Assembly: GCA_017999015.1 (NCBI GenBank)
Contig: JAGOBZ010000135.1
Span: forward strand, 1 to 7,983
Direction: 5' to 3'
DNA length: 7,983 nucleotides
Origin: Kiritimatiellia bacterium
Lineage (GTDB): Bacteria; Verrucomicrobiota; Kiritimatiellia; RFP12; UBA1067
Positions 1 to 5,818 of this stretch are shown here, piece after piece. Below the pieces are notes generated by a model, which ran no database searches, was not told the origin of the DNA, and worked only from the letters and a program-made list of their open reading frames with translations. Within the stretch, counting starts at the first letter, position 1; each line of letters begins with the position of its first letter. The translations under genes and the position numbers were made by a program.

Positions 1-1
1 C

Positions 2-1633
2 CCCGGCGAAAAGTCCCCGGCCCGTTTCCCCGGTATCCATCCGGCGCCGCAGAACTCGAGCGAGTTCTTCTCCTGGGACACGTGGACAAAGCCCTTCTTC
101 GGCTACGACCCCTCCACGAAGGCGGCGTTTAAAGCGTGGCGCCGCAGGCATGGGCGCCCAGAAGCGGACGTGCCGACGCTCGCCGAGCGCAAGCTGGACA
201 TCTTCAGTTCCCCGACGCTCGCCGATCCGGTGAAGGACCGGGTGCTCGTCGACTTCCGCCTCTACCTGCAGGAAGAGATGGCGGATTTCGTCGCGGAAGT
301 CGCCGCCACCTGCCGCAAGGCGTCCGCCGGTAAAAAGCTCGTCCTCATTTTTTACGGCTACCAGTGGGAGTTTGCGGGACACAGCCGCGGCGCGGGCACG
401 TCGGGCCACTACGGCGTACAGCACCTTCTCGACAAGGCCGCGAAGGATCTCGACATTCTCTGCTCGCCCATCTCCTATCAAGACCGCGCCTGGGGGCAGA
501 CGGCGCCCGCGATGAACGCCGCAGAGACGGTGATGCGGCATGGCGTGCTGTGGCTTTTCGAGGACGATTCGCGAACATTCCTCGATCCGGACAAGGCCGC
601 GCGCAAGCAGGAGGGCGTATGCATGGATCTCGCGCAGACGCGGCAGGTGCTGCTGCGCAACACCGCGCAGGCGATCATCCGCGGCTTCGGCTGCTGGTGG
701 ATGGATCTGCCCGCGTGCGGCTGGTACATGGACGCGCGGCTCTGGGAGCTGATGAAGCAGCTTGAACCGTTCGACCGCGCGATGTTCGACCGCAAGCACC
801 CGTTCGCGCCGGAGGTGGCGGCGATCGTGGACGAGGAGTCCATGATGTACGTGTCGATTGGGCGCGTCTCGTCACTGTTTGTGGGTGCGCCGCGCGCCGC
901 GTACGGGCGCGCCGGTGCGCCGTACGGGCAGTACCTCCTTTCGGATGTCCTGAAAAAGCCGCTCGACGCGAAGCTCCAGATTTTCCAGAGCGCGTGGTAC
1001 ATGACGCCCGAGAAGCTCGCGGCGATCGAAACGCAGCGGGCCGCGAAACCGGGTGTCACGCGCGTCTGGTGCTGGGCGCCGGGCTATCTCACGCCCGGAG
1101 GCAAGGACCTTGGCGGCATCGAGAGACTCACAGGTTTCAAGGCCAAGGCGCTCGCGCCCGCGACCGGCCGCGCGACGGCGACGGAACAAGGGCGGAGGCG
1201 CGGGCTCCCCGAACGCCTCGCCACGGAGGCGACGAAGCCGTACGTCGGCCTTTTCGGCGTGGAGGCTTCCGACGCGGAGACGTGGGCGCGGTTCGAGGAC
1301 GGCACGGCCGCGATCGCCGTGCGGAAGAACGCACAGAGCGGGAACGAGGTGTTCCTCGGAACACCGGCCTGTCCGCCGGAACTGGTTCGTGCGCTTGAAG
1401 ATCTTGCAGGCGTCCACCGTTACGTGAAGGACGGCCGCGCGGCGATCTGGGCGGCGGAAGGACGGCTCTCGGCGATGGCGGATGAACAGGGCGGCAAGGT
1501 GACGTTCGACACGGGTGCTGCGGGTTCGGTAAGCGATTTCTTCACCGGCGAGAACATCGCGGACGGTCCGGTCTTCACGCTCGACATGGCCCCCGGCGAA
1601 ACGTTTCTTTTTGAGTTCGGGCCGCAACCATGA
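2..1633 (+). CDS. GH42-like glycoside hydrolase (beta-galactosidase-like), 5'-truncated by the window edge
   Basis: The frame is open from base 2 to the TGA at 1631-1633 (543 residues visible). The GTG at 170 is internal, because family-like sequence precedes it (SWDTWTKPFFGYDPSTKAAF, about residues 25-45), so the true start lies left of the window. The protein resembles the TIM-barrel plus C-terminal domains of GH42-like enzymes, which hydrolyse beta-galactosides or related glycans. Visible signs are the CSPISYQDR segment, the strand LWLFEDDSRT with Glu187 (a candidate catalytic residue, by inference), and GFGCWWMDLPACGWY around residues 229-241, which resembles the end of the barrel. Residues about 265-380 look like the flavodoxin-like (trimerisation-type) domain, and a beta-rich tail ends in FTLDMAPGETFLFEF. 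The N-terminal part, where a second catalytic Glu would be expected, is missing. Substrate cannot be told. The stop codon lies inside the left direct repeat of the insertion described at 1639-1881. Confidence 0.8.
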   Translation, partial: PGEKSPARFPGIHPAPQNSSEFFSWDTWTKPFFGYDPSTKAAFKAWRRRHGRPEADVPTLAERKLDIFSSPTLADPVKDRVLVDFRLYLQEEMADFVAEVAATCRKASAGKKLVLIFYGYQWEFAGHSRGAGTSGHYGVQHLLDKAAKDLDILCSPISYQDRAWGQTAPAMNAAETVMRHGVLWLFEDDSRTFLDPDKAARKQEGVCMDLAQTRQVLLRNTAQAIIRGFGCWWMDLPACGWYMDARLWELMKQLEPFDRAMFDRKHPFAPEVAAIVDEESMMYVSIGRVSSLFVGAPRAAYGRAGAPYGQYLLSDVLKKPLDAKLQIFQSAWYMTPEKLAAIETQRAAKPGVTRVWCWAPGYLTPGGKDLGGIERLTGFKAKALAPATGRATATEQGRRRGLPERLATEATKPYVGLFGVEASDAETWARFEDGTAAIAVRKNAQSGNEVFLGTPACPPELVRALEDLAGVHRYVKDGRAAIWAAEGRLSAMADEQGGKVTFDTGAAGSVSDFFTGENIADGPVFTLDMAPGETFLFEFGPQP

Positions 1634-1638
1634 AAGGC
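1630..1638. repeat. Left 9-bp direct repeat (target-site duplication) of element 1
   Basis: ATGAAAGGC occurs here and again at 1882-1890, exactly abutting the GTA...TAC ends of the intervening 243-bp element. The copy contains the TGA stop of the glycoside hydrolase gene. A perfect 9-bp repeat at both outer edges is what a transposase making a 9-bp staggered cut leaves behind. Confidence 0.75.
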
Positions 1639-1881
1639 GTAATCGGTTGGCGACAGAGGAGTGCGAAGAACATGCGTTTCTAGTGAAACGGGGAGCAGGA
1701 AATCGGGATCGCGGGCTCATTTTGGAGCGCGGCGGCTTGCCGCCGCTTTGGAAAGCGGGAGCAAGCTCCCGCACTCCACAAACCGGTCGCAGCCCATCGT
1801 CCATCTCCCCGCCTCCGCCCGCGACCGATTGTGCTTCGCATCAAACACGCATTCGACTCGCGTACCCCTGTCACCGATTAC
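1639..1881 (-). mobile_element. MITE-like non-coding element 1 (243 bp) with terminal inverted repeats and 9-bp target duplication
   Basis: The element starts GTAATCGGTTGGCGACAG and ends CTGTCACCGATTAC. These are inverted copies: GTAATCGGT pairs perfectly with ACCGATTAC, and GACAG with CTGTC after a 4-base insertion on the left. It is flanked by perfect ATGAAAGGC repeats. No convincing gene lies inside. The right end (about 1826-1881) matches, on the opposite strand, the end of element 2 at 3343-3400, including an identical 21-bp block (1830-1850 versus 3377-3397); the strand given is that of this shared end. A paired-hairpin module occupies the middle. Non-autonomous elements of this kind are moved by a transposase encoded elsewhere; the source insertion sequence is not visible here. 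A 9-bp duplication is made by several IS families, so it does not name one. Confidence 0.7.
1723..1778. repeat. Paired palindromes within an outer stem (element 1 hairpin module)
   Basis: Two perfect 8-bp inverted repeats lie side by side. GCGGCGGC/GCCGCCGC at 1729-1746 is centred on TT, and GCGGGAGC/GCTCCCGC at 1755-1772 is centred on AA; TTTGGAAA separates them. The outside bases TGGAG (1723-1727) and CTCCA (1774-1778) are also complementary, so the whole can fold as a three-way junction. No U-run follows, so it is not a classical intrinsic terminator, though it could still slow polymerase or protect the 3' end of the upstream message. Confidence 0.75.
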
Positions 1882-1890
1882 ATGAAAGGC
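1882..1890. repeat. Right 9-bp direct repeat (target-site duplication) of element 1
   Basis: Second copy of ATGAAAGGC, immediately after the ACCGATTAC end of the element. With the base before it the match to the left copy extends to 10 bp (CATGAAAGGC), because the last element base is also C. Confidence 0.75.
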
Positions 1891-1919
1891 TTGAAGCGGC
1901 ATAAAAGAAGGGGGATACT
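1891..1919 (+). promoter_or_regulatory. Possible sigma70-type promoter before the sugar transferase
   Basis: TTGAAG (1891-1896) and GATACT (1914-1919) are separated by 17 bases, each matching four of six consensus positions. Transcription would begin around 1926, only a few bases before the ATG at 1931, or about 200 bases before the alternative ATG at 2129. The same stretch holds the purine run AGAAGGGGG, which could instead be a ribosome binding site, so the two readings compete. Weak, sequence-only evidence. Confidence 0.25.
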
Positions 1920-1930
1920 ATGCGTCAAAC

Positions 1931-2773
1931 ATGCGCGTAGTCTTCACAGTTCACGGGGATGGCAAGGCGGGGGATGTCCTTGATTTCTTGGCGCTGGCCG
2001 TTCAGGCGGGGAATGATGCGGCGGTGCCGGCCGCGTGCGCGCCTGTGTTGGTGCGGGAAGGCCGGTGCCGGCCGAATCGCGAGGGCGTGTTTGAATTCCG
2101 GTTGAACGTGCAACCGCAACGATGCGGCATGGCTGAACGCGCGTTGGCATTGTGTCTGGCGGTTGTCTGTTCGCCGGTGATGTTGTTGACGGCGTTGCTG
2201 GTCTGGGCGTGCGATGGGCGACCAGTGATCTTCAGGCAGACGCGCTACGGGTGTCGAGGTGTTCCTTTCACCGTGTTCAAGTTCAGGACCATGGCCCGGC
2301 GGGCCGAACGGCTGCACGCCGGTCTGCAGCGGAGGCGCAGGCAACCGGAACGTCTTTTCAAACTCGAACGCGATCCGCGGGTGACCCGTCTGGGACACGT
2401 TCTGCGGCGCACGTTTATTGACGAGTGGCCGCAACTCATCAATGTCATGCGGGGAGAGATGCGCTTGGTCGGGCCGCGGCCGCTGCCGGAGAGCGATCAA
2501 GGACATTACACGCGGCCGGGACACGCGCTGCGGTTGGAAGGGTTGCCGGGCATGACGGGGCTGTGGCAGGTGTCGGGCCGCAATCGGCTCACGTTCGATG
2601 AGATGTGTCTGCTCGATTTCTATTATCTGTGCCATCGTTCAGTGCGGTTTGATCTTACGTTGGCCGCGCGGACGTTCGGGGTGGTGTTCCAGCAGATAGG
2701 CTTGGCCCGCAAAGCCCAGCGCGGCTGCGAGCAGGCCGGGGATGTCGAACGCGCAGGCGGCGACGGCGGCTAG
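1931..2773 (+). CDS. Bacterial sugar transferase (polyprenyl-phosphate glycosyl-1-phosphate transferase, PglC/WcaJ type)
   Basis: 280 residues of the bacterial sugar transferase family. These inner-membrane enzymes move a sugar-1-phosphate from a nucleotide sugar to undecaprenyl phosphate, the first step in making exopolysaccharide, O-antigen or glycan. Visible signs: a hydrophobic membrane segment at about 69-93, PVIFRQTRYG and FKFRTM (117-121), the RRTFIDEWPQLINV block with the catalytic Asp164-Glu165 dyad, LVGPRPLPE (179-187) and PGMTGLWQVSGR (206-217). It lacks the long N-terminal region of WcaJ-type enzymes. Residues 1-66 look like nothing known, and the ATG at 2129 (MAERALAL) would give the usual compact PglC-like start, so the start is uncertain. 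The conserved part ends near residue 257; the last 23 residues overlap the opposing gene. No other polysaccharide genes are adjacent. Confidence 0.88.
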   Translation: MRVVFTVHGDGKAGDVLDFLALAVQAGNDAAVPAACAPVLVREGRCRPNREGVFEFRLNVQPQRCGMAERALALCLAVVCSPVMLLTALLVWACDGRPVIFRQTRYGCRGVPFTVFKFRTMARRAERLHAGLQRRRRQPERLFKLERDPRVTRLGHVLRRTFIDEWPQLINVMRGEMRLVGPRPLPESDQGHYTRPGHALRLEGLPGMTGLWQVSGRNRLTFDEMCLLDFYYLCHRSVRFDLTLAARTFGVVFQQIGLARKAQRGCEQAGDVERAGGDGG

Positions 2774-3286
2774 CAGAAGGGCGGCCCAGCCGTTGCGTGT
2801 GACGGTGGCGGCGCTTCCGCACGTCGCTCGAAGGCGTTCTTTGCCGGCCGGCGTAAGACGCAGAGTGAGGCTGCGCAGGTGGGGAATGCAAAGGGGCAGC
2901 GGGTGGTCGGCGATCCAGAAGCCCGGATAGCCGAGCGCGCACGGCCGTTTCCTGTCGCAGAGGATTTCAAGATCGCCGTCGCGGGTCAGAGTGAGGCTGA
3001 TGCGCGGATGCGGGGAGGCGCGCAATGCGGCGATGCGCAGCGTGACCGGGTTTTGCGTGAGGCGCAGCCGTTTCAGGGCTTCGCGGAGCGCCTCGGCCAG
3101 CATGCCGCTGTCCGGCGCAGCGGGATCCAGCGTGACGTGAAGATAGAAACCGCCTGAATATCTCAGACGCGCGAACCATGCCGCCGCCGCCGCGCTCAGG
3201 GCCGCCGCGGCAAAGGCGGGAAAACCGGCTCCGGCAAGCACGCCGGCCGCTGCCGTGACAATCGGCAAGGTCAGATAAACAGGCAT
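2639..3286 (-). CDS. Small membrane protein of unknown function
   Basis: 215 residues from the ATG at 3286; I do not recognise the family. Residues 5-39 are strongly hydrophobic (LPIVTAAAGVLAGAGFPAF and an alanine-rich run) and could form a membrane hairpin. A soluble middle (about 40-165) contains a leucine/arginine-rich helix (LAEALREALKRLRL), probable beta-strands (VTLRIAAL, RISLTLTRDGDLEILC) and the segment YPGFWIADHPLPLCIPHLRS. A second hydrophobic region (166-198) precedes a basic, probably cytoplasmic tail. An in-frame ATG at 3328 would add 14 residues; the later start is preferred because the membrane segment follows directly, but neither has a good ribosome binding site. The gene lies behind the AraC gene on the same strand, separated by element 2. 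Its 3' end overlaps the opposing sugar transferase by 135 bp, so one of the two C-termini may be non-functional read-through. Confidence 0.6.
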   Translation of the reverse strand: MPVYLTLPIVTAAAGVLAGAGFPAFAAAALSAAAAAWFARLRYSGGFYLHVTLDPAAPDSGMLAEALREALKRLRLTQNPVTLRIAALRASPHPRISLTLTRDGDLEILCDRKRPCALGYPGFWIADHPLPLCIPHLRSLTLRLTPAGKERLRATCGSAATVTRNGWAALLLAAVAACAFDIPGLLAAALGFAGQAYLLEHHPERPRGQRKIKPH

Positions 3287-3297
3287 GCCACCAGCAT

Positions 3298-3317
3298 AAG
3301 CGCGGGGAACCCCGCTT
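3298..3317. repeat. GC-rich palindrome upstream of the small membrane protein
   Basis: GCGGGG/CCCCGC (3302-3315) is a perfect 6-bp inverted repeat around AA, extended outward by AAG/CTT after a 2-base bulge. It lies 11 bases before the ATG at 3286. The two-base centre resembles the hairpins in element 1. It could affect translation of the downstream gene or be a remnant of the same repeat class. Confidence 0.45.
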
Positions 3318-3333
3318 GGCAAATGCATATTGT

Positions 3334-3342
3334 CGTGAATCC
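3334..3342. repeat. 9-bp direct repeat (target-site duplication) of element 2, one side
   Basis: CGTGAATCC here recurs at 3505-3513 and abuts the GTAATCGGT end of element 2. The match extends to 10 bp because the next base is G on both sides. Confidence 0.65.
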
Positions 3343-3504
3343 GTAATCGGTTATACCAGGGGTGTGCGAGTCGATCGCGTGTTTGATGCGAAGCACAGTC
3401 GGGAGCGTGGGCGTCTCCGCCCGCTCTGTGAAAGTCCGCACGCAAGCCAGATACGCCCCCGGTAGGGCGGTCTCGCCGAGACCGCCGCGGACGCCTCGGC
3501 GTAC
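3343..3504 (+). mobile_element. MITE-like non-coding element 2 (162 bp), related to element 1
   Basis: The element begins GTAATCGGTTATACCAGGGG and shares its first ~58 bases with the reverse complement of the right end of element 1: GTAATCGGT, then AGGGGT, GCGAGTCGA and an identical 21-bp block at 3377-3397. It is bracketed by perfect CGTGAATCC repeats and ends in TAC, so its tips are GTA...TAC as in element 1. The far end (GTACGCCGAGG on the reverse strand) does not match the GTAATCGGT repeat beyond three bases, so this copy has lost or replaced one inverted repeat. The interior holds GGGCG/CGCCC around TCTC (3409-3422) and the paired hairpins at 3460-3506. It begins 15 bases beyond the AraC stop codon. 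No gene is seen inside. Confidence 0.62.
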
Positions 3505-3506
3505 CG
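3460..3506. repeat. Paired palindromes within an outer stem (element 2 hairpin module)
   Basis: GGCGGTCTC/GAGACCGCC (3466-3486) is a perfect 9-bp stem with a three-base loop. ACGCC/GGCGT (3491-3502) is a 5-bp stem. The outer CGGTA (3460-3464) pairs with TACCG (3502-3506). The layout, two hairpins in a closing stem, is the same as at 1723-1778, but the sequences are unrelated. The outer stem runs two bases into the direct repeat, so it may be an older repeat unit that partly defines the element's edge. Confidence 0.7.
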
Positions 3507-3513
3507 TGAATCC
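3505..3513. repeat. 9-bp direct repeat (target-site duplication) of element 2, other side
   Basis: Second copy of CGTGAATCC, six bases beyond the AraC stop codon (3520). Removing element 2 and one repeat copy would leave 62 bases between the AraC stop and the start of the membrane-protein gene. Confidence 0.65.
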
Positions 3514-3519
3514 GCCGGA

Positions 3520-4449
3520 TCACTGCCCGTCGGTGTCTGCGGGGAGGGCGATGCCACGCTTGAGGAGGACCTCGTTGGGTGTCACGCCGGTCATGCGTTT
3601 GAAGGCGGTGGCGAAATATTGGGAGGAAACGAAGCCGCATTCCTGCGCGACCTCGGTGACGCTTTTGCCGCCCTCCATCAACAGGTTCATGGCCCGGTCG
3701 ATTTTCTTGTGGAGAATATAGGCGTGGGGCGTCATGCCGGTGACGGAGTGAAAGATCCGTTTGAAGCTCGAGAGCGACAAGCCGGCTTCGCAGGCGAGGC
3801 GTTCGACAGGCGGGGAGTCGCCGGCGTGCGTCTCCAGCCACATGATCACTTTGCGCACGCGCAGTTGGTAGGCGGGCGCGGTCTCGGGCACGTTGCGGTC
3901 GAGCAGTTCAAACAGAATGTGCTGCAGACCGGTCCGCAGCATCGCGGTGCGGATGGGCGATGGCGGACGGTCGGCGACCGCGAAGAGCCGATTGATGCGA
4001 TGCGGGAAGTCGGACGGCCATTTCGAGTAGAGATTCGCGGGGCGGCGGAGCATCTCCAGGACCGGCTGCGCCTCGTCGTTTGACAGGCCCAGCCAAGAGG
4101 AAAACCGTCGGCCTTCCGGCAGCAGCAACTGGACCCAGGCTTTTTTGCACGGATAGGAGGGCTGGCCCGAAGACCCGTGGCGGGTGTCCGGCGGAATGAT
4201 GGTGCCTTCGCCGCCGAACAGGGTGAACTCACGGTCCTGCAGGTTGTACGGCTGAAGTCCGCTCTCGACATAGGCCAGCTCAACCACGCCGAAGTGACAG
4301 TGTTCTTGAAGTGGCGGATAGGCATGGCGGTACAGGGCTTGGCCGAGCACCACGCACTCCGGCACCCCCGCCCCGCGCAAGTCGACGGCGCGCCGGTCGG
4401 GGCGCTCGACATAATATGAAACCAGATCGGAGTAGGGGACGGTGTTCAT
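3520..4449 (-). CDS. AraC-family transcriptional regulator
   Basis: 309 residues with the usual AraC architecture. The N-terminal half is a cupin-like effector domain (about 35-110), with H50-C-H52 and the strand run VVELAYVESGLQPYNL...GTIIPPDTRHG as in sugar-sensing members. The C-terminal half carries two helix-turn-helix motifs: VERLACEAGLSLSSFKRIF (about 215-233) and VTEVAQECGFVSSQYFATAF (about 264-283), the second followed by the family signature KRMTGVTPNEV. It should bind DNA and respond to a small molecule, often a sugar; the ligand cannot be told. The ATG at 4449 lies in an ATGA overlap with the stop of the upstream TolC-like gene, which fixes the start and implies translational coupling. 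It may regulate its own operon or nearby carbohydrate genes; this is inference. Confidence 0.93.
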   Translation of the reverse strand: MNTVPYSDLVSYYVERPDRRAVDLRGAGVPECVVLGQALYRHAYPPLQEHCHFGVVELAYVESGLQPYNLQDREFTLFGGEGTIIPPDTRHGSSGQPSYPCKKAWVQLLLPEGRRFSSWLGLSNDEAQPVLEMLRRPANLYSKWPSDFPHRINRLFAVADRPPSPIRTAMLRTGLQHILFELLDRNVPETAPAYQLRVRKVIMWLETHAGDSPPVERLACEAGLSLSSFKRIFHSVTGMTPHAYILHKKIDRAMNLLMEGGKSVTEVAQECGFVSSQYFATAFKRMTGVTPNEVLLKRGIALPADTDGQ

Positions 4450-5798
4450 CGCGTGACAGGTTCGCCGGTCAGGCGGGCGATGCGCGCGATGGCGGCCTGC
4501 TCATCGTACGCGGCGCGGATGACGTTGGCTTGCGCTTGGGTGAGGGCGACTTGCGCGTCGGTGCGTTCGATCGAAGAAGAGATGCCGACACGGTACTGTT
4601 CGTTGACGATGGCGAGGTTGTCTTCCGCCTGCCTCTGAATCAGGCGCGCGATGTCGGCGCGTTTGCGCGCGCTTTCGCGCTCCGCCACGGCGGTGACCAG
4701 GTTGAGGGAAAGGGTCTGCTCGGCCTCGGCGACCGCCGCGCGAGCGCGGCGGAGCTGCGTCACGGCCTCGTCGATGCGCGCGGTCTTGCGGTGTCCGTCG
4801 AAGAGATTCTGCGCGGTGCGCAGGGCGCCAGAGAGGTTCCAGACGAACGGGAAGCCGCGTCCGGAAAGGTCGGCGTCGGCGCCGAGCGAGAACTCGGGGT
4901 AGAGATCGGCGATCGTCTGATCCACATACGCCGAGGCCGCGCGCTCGCGGGCGCGCAAAACGGCCAGCGACGGCGCGTTGAAGCGGGCGTCGGCAAGCAG
5001 CGCGTCAGGATGCCTGCGCGCGGCGGGCAGCTCGCCCGGCCCGATGCGGTAATCCGGGTTTTCGGCGAGTCCCAGCGCCCGGTTGAGCTGGGCGTGGGCC
5101 ACGACGAGGTTGTTGCTGGCCGTGACGGCCTCGAGCCGCGCGTTGCCCCAGTCAACCTCCGCCTTGGTCACGTCGTATTGGCGGCGGGTCCCGACCTCCG
5201 TCATGATGCGCGCCTCTTCTAGATGCTGGGCATACTGGCTCTCGCTCTCGACGGCGACGCGCATCAGATGGACGCTGCGGTGGCGTTCGAAAAAGGCGGC
5301 GCGCACCGCATGCACCGTTTCGAGTTCCGCATCGCGCAGGCTTTGCTCGGCAGCGATGAGCGCCTCCAGGTTTTGCCGTTCGGCGGCGTCGAGCCGGCCG
5401 AAATCATAGAGCAGCAGGTCGAGGCCGACCCCGGCGCTCCAGGAGCCGCGCGCCTCCGAGGCGGTGGGACGGCCCCACACATTCTGCGTGCTGCGGGTGT
5501 AGGCGGCGCTGGCGTTGAGCTGGGGCAGGCGGCCCGCGTGGGTCATGCGGAGCTGCAGGCGGGCGGCTTCGACGGCCTCGCGCGCAATAAGTAGAGCGGG
5601 GTGGTGCTCCAGCGCGACACGCTCAAGCTCGGCGAGTGTGAAGGGGTGCGCAGCAGAGAGGCCGGCCTGCGCGGCGGTGACGCTGGTTTCACCGGGCCGG
5701 CGTTCTGCGCTGGCCTGCGCGCGGCGCGCACGGTCCACTGTTTCACAACCGAAAATCAGGAGAGCCGGAAGCAGGAGAAGGTGGCGCAGGATGTTCAT
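4446..5798 (-). CDS. TolC-family outer-membrane efflux lipoprotein
   Basis: 450 residues, normal for the family. TolC-like proteins form trimeric outer-membrane channels with long periplasmic helical tunnels and work with an inner-membrane pump plus an adaptor. The N-terminus is a lipoprotein signal (MNILRHLLLLPALLIFGC), with Cys18 the likely acylated residue, although Phe16 is unusual in a lipobox. Two outer-membrane-efflux repeats follow: the first with LPQLNASAAYTRS (91-103) and a helical run from about 135 to 245, the second with YPEFSLGADADLSGRG (300-315), NLFDGHRKTARIDEA (331-345) and a helical run to about 445. The start at 5798 is 20 bases after the stop of the upstream gene and has no Shine-Dalgarno sequence (the preceding bases are pyrimidine-rich). 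No pump or adaptor gene is visible. Its stop overlaps the AraC start. Confidence 0.92.
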   Translation of the reverse strand: MNILRHLLLLPALLIFGCETVDRARRAQASAERRPGETSVTAAQAGLSAAHPFTLAELERVALEHHPALLIAREAVEAARLQLRMTHAGRLPQLNASAAYTRSTQNVWGRPTASEARGSWSAGVGLDLLLYDFGRLDAAERQNLEALIAAEQSLRDAELETVHAVRAAFFERHRSVHLMRVAVESESQYAQHLEEARIMTEVGTRRQYDVTKAEVDWGNARLEAVTASNNLVVAHAQLNRALGLAENPDYRIGPGELPAARRHPDALLADARFNAPSLAVLRARERAASAYVDQTIADLYPEFSLGADADLSGRGFPFVWNLSGALRTAQNLFDGHRKTARIDEAVTQLRRARAAVAEAEQTLSLNLVTAVAERESARKRADIARLIQRQAEDNLAIVNEQYRVGISSSIERTDAQVALTQAQANVIRAAYDEQAAIARIARLTGEPVTR

Positions 5799-5818
5799 GA
5801 AGAGGAGTCGTTCGTGCT

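Noticed and set aside
1723..1778. Intrinsic transcription terminator
   Set aside because: The stems are strong but have two-base loops and no following T-run, so I describe a palindrome module rather than a terminator.
872..1804. 310-codon open frame antisense to the glycoside hydrolase
   Set aside because: It lies opposite a clear enzyme gene, its product is arginine/proline-rich without recognisable motifs, and it also runs through element 1. It is a GC-driven shadow frame.
2031..2076. Repeated CGGTGCCGGCCG motif and the GGCCGG-TG-CCGGCC palindrome
   Set aside because: Short and GC-rich in a GC-rich background; too weak to separate from chance, though it lies in the doubtful N-terminal part of the sugar transferase frame.
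1925..2635. 236-codon frame antisense to the sugar transferase
   Set aside because: The + strand product carries every expected family motif; the antisense product is His/Arg/Pro-rich and featureless.
3287..3841. N-terminal extension of the small membrane protein's frame up to 3841
   Set aside because: The extension crosses element 2 and the 3' part of the AraC gene, and is arginine/proline-rich. The hydrophobic start at 3286 is far more plausible.
4311..5222. 303-codon + strand frame opposite the TolC-like and AraC genes
   Set aside because: Both genes on the other strand have clear family motifs across the region; this frame has none and is a mirror of biased codon use.
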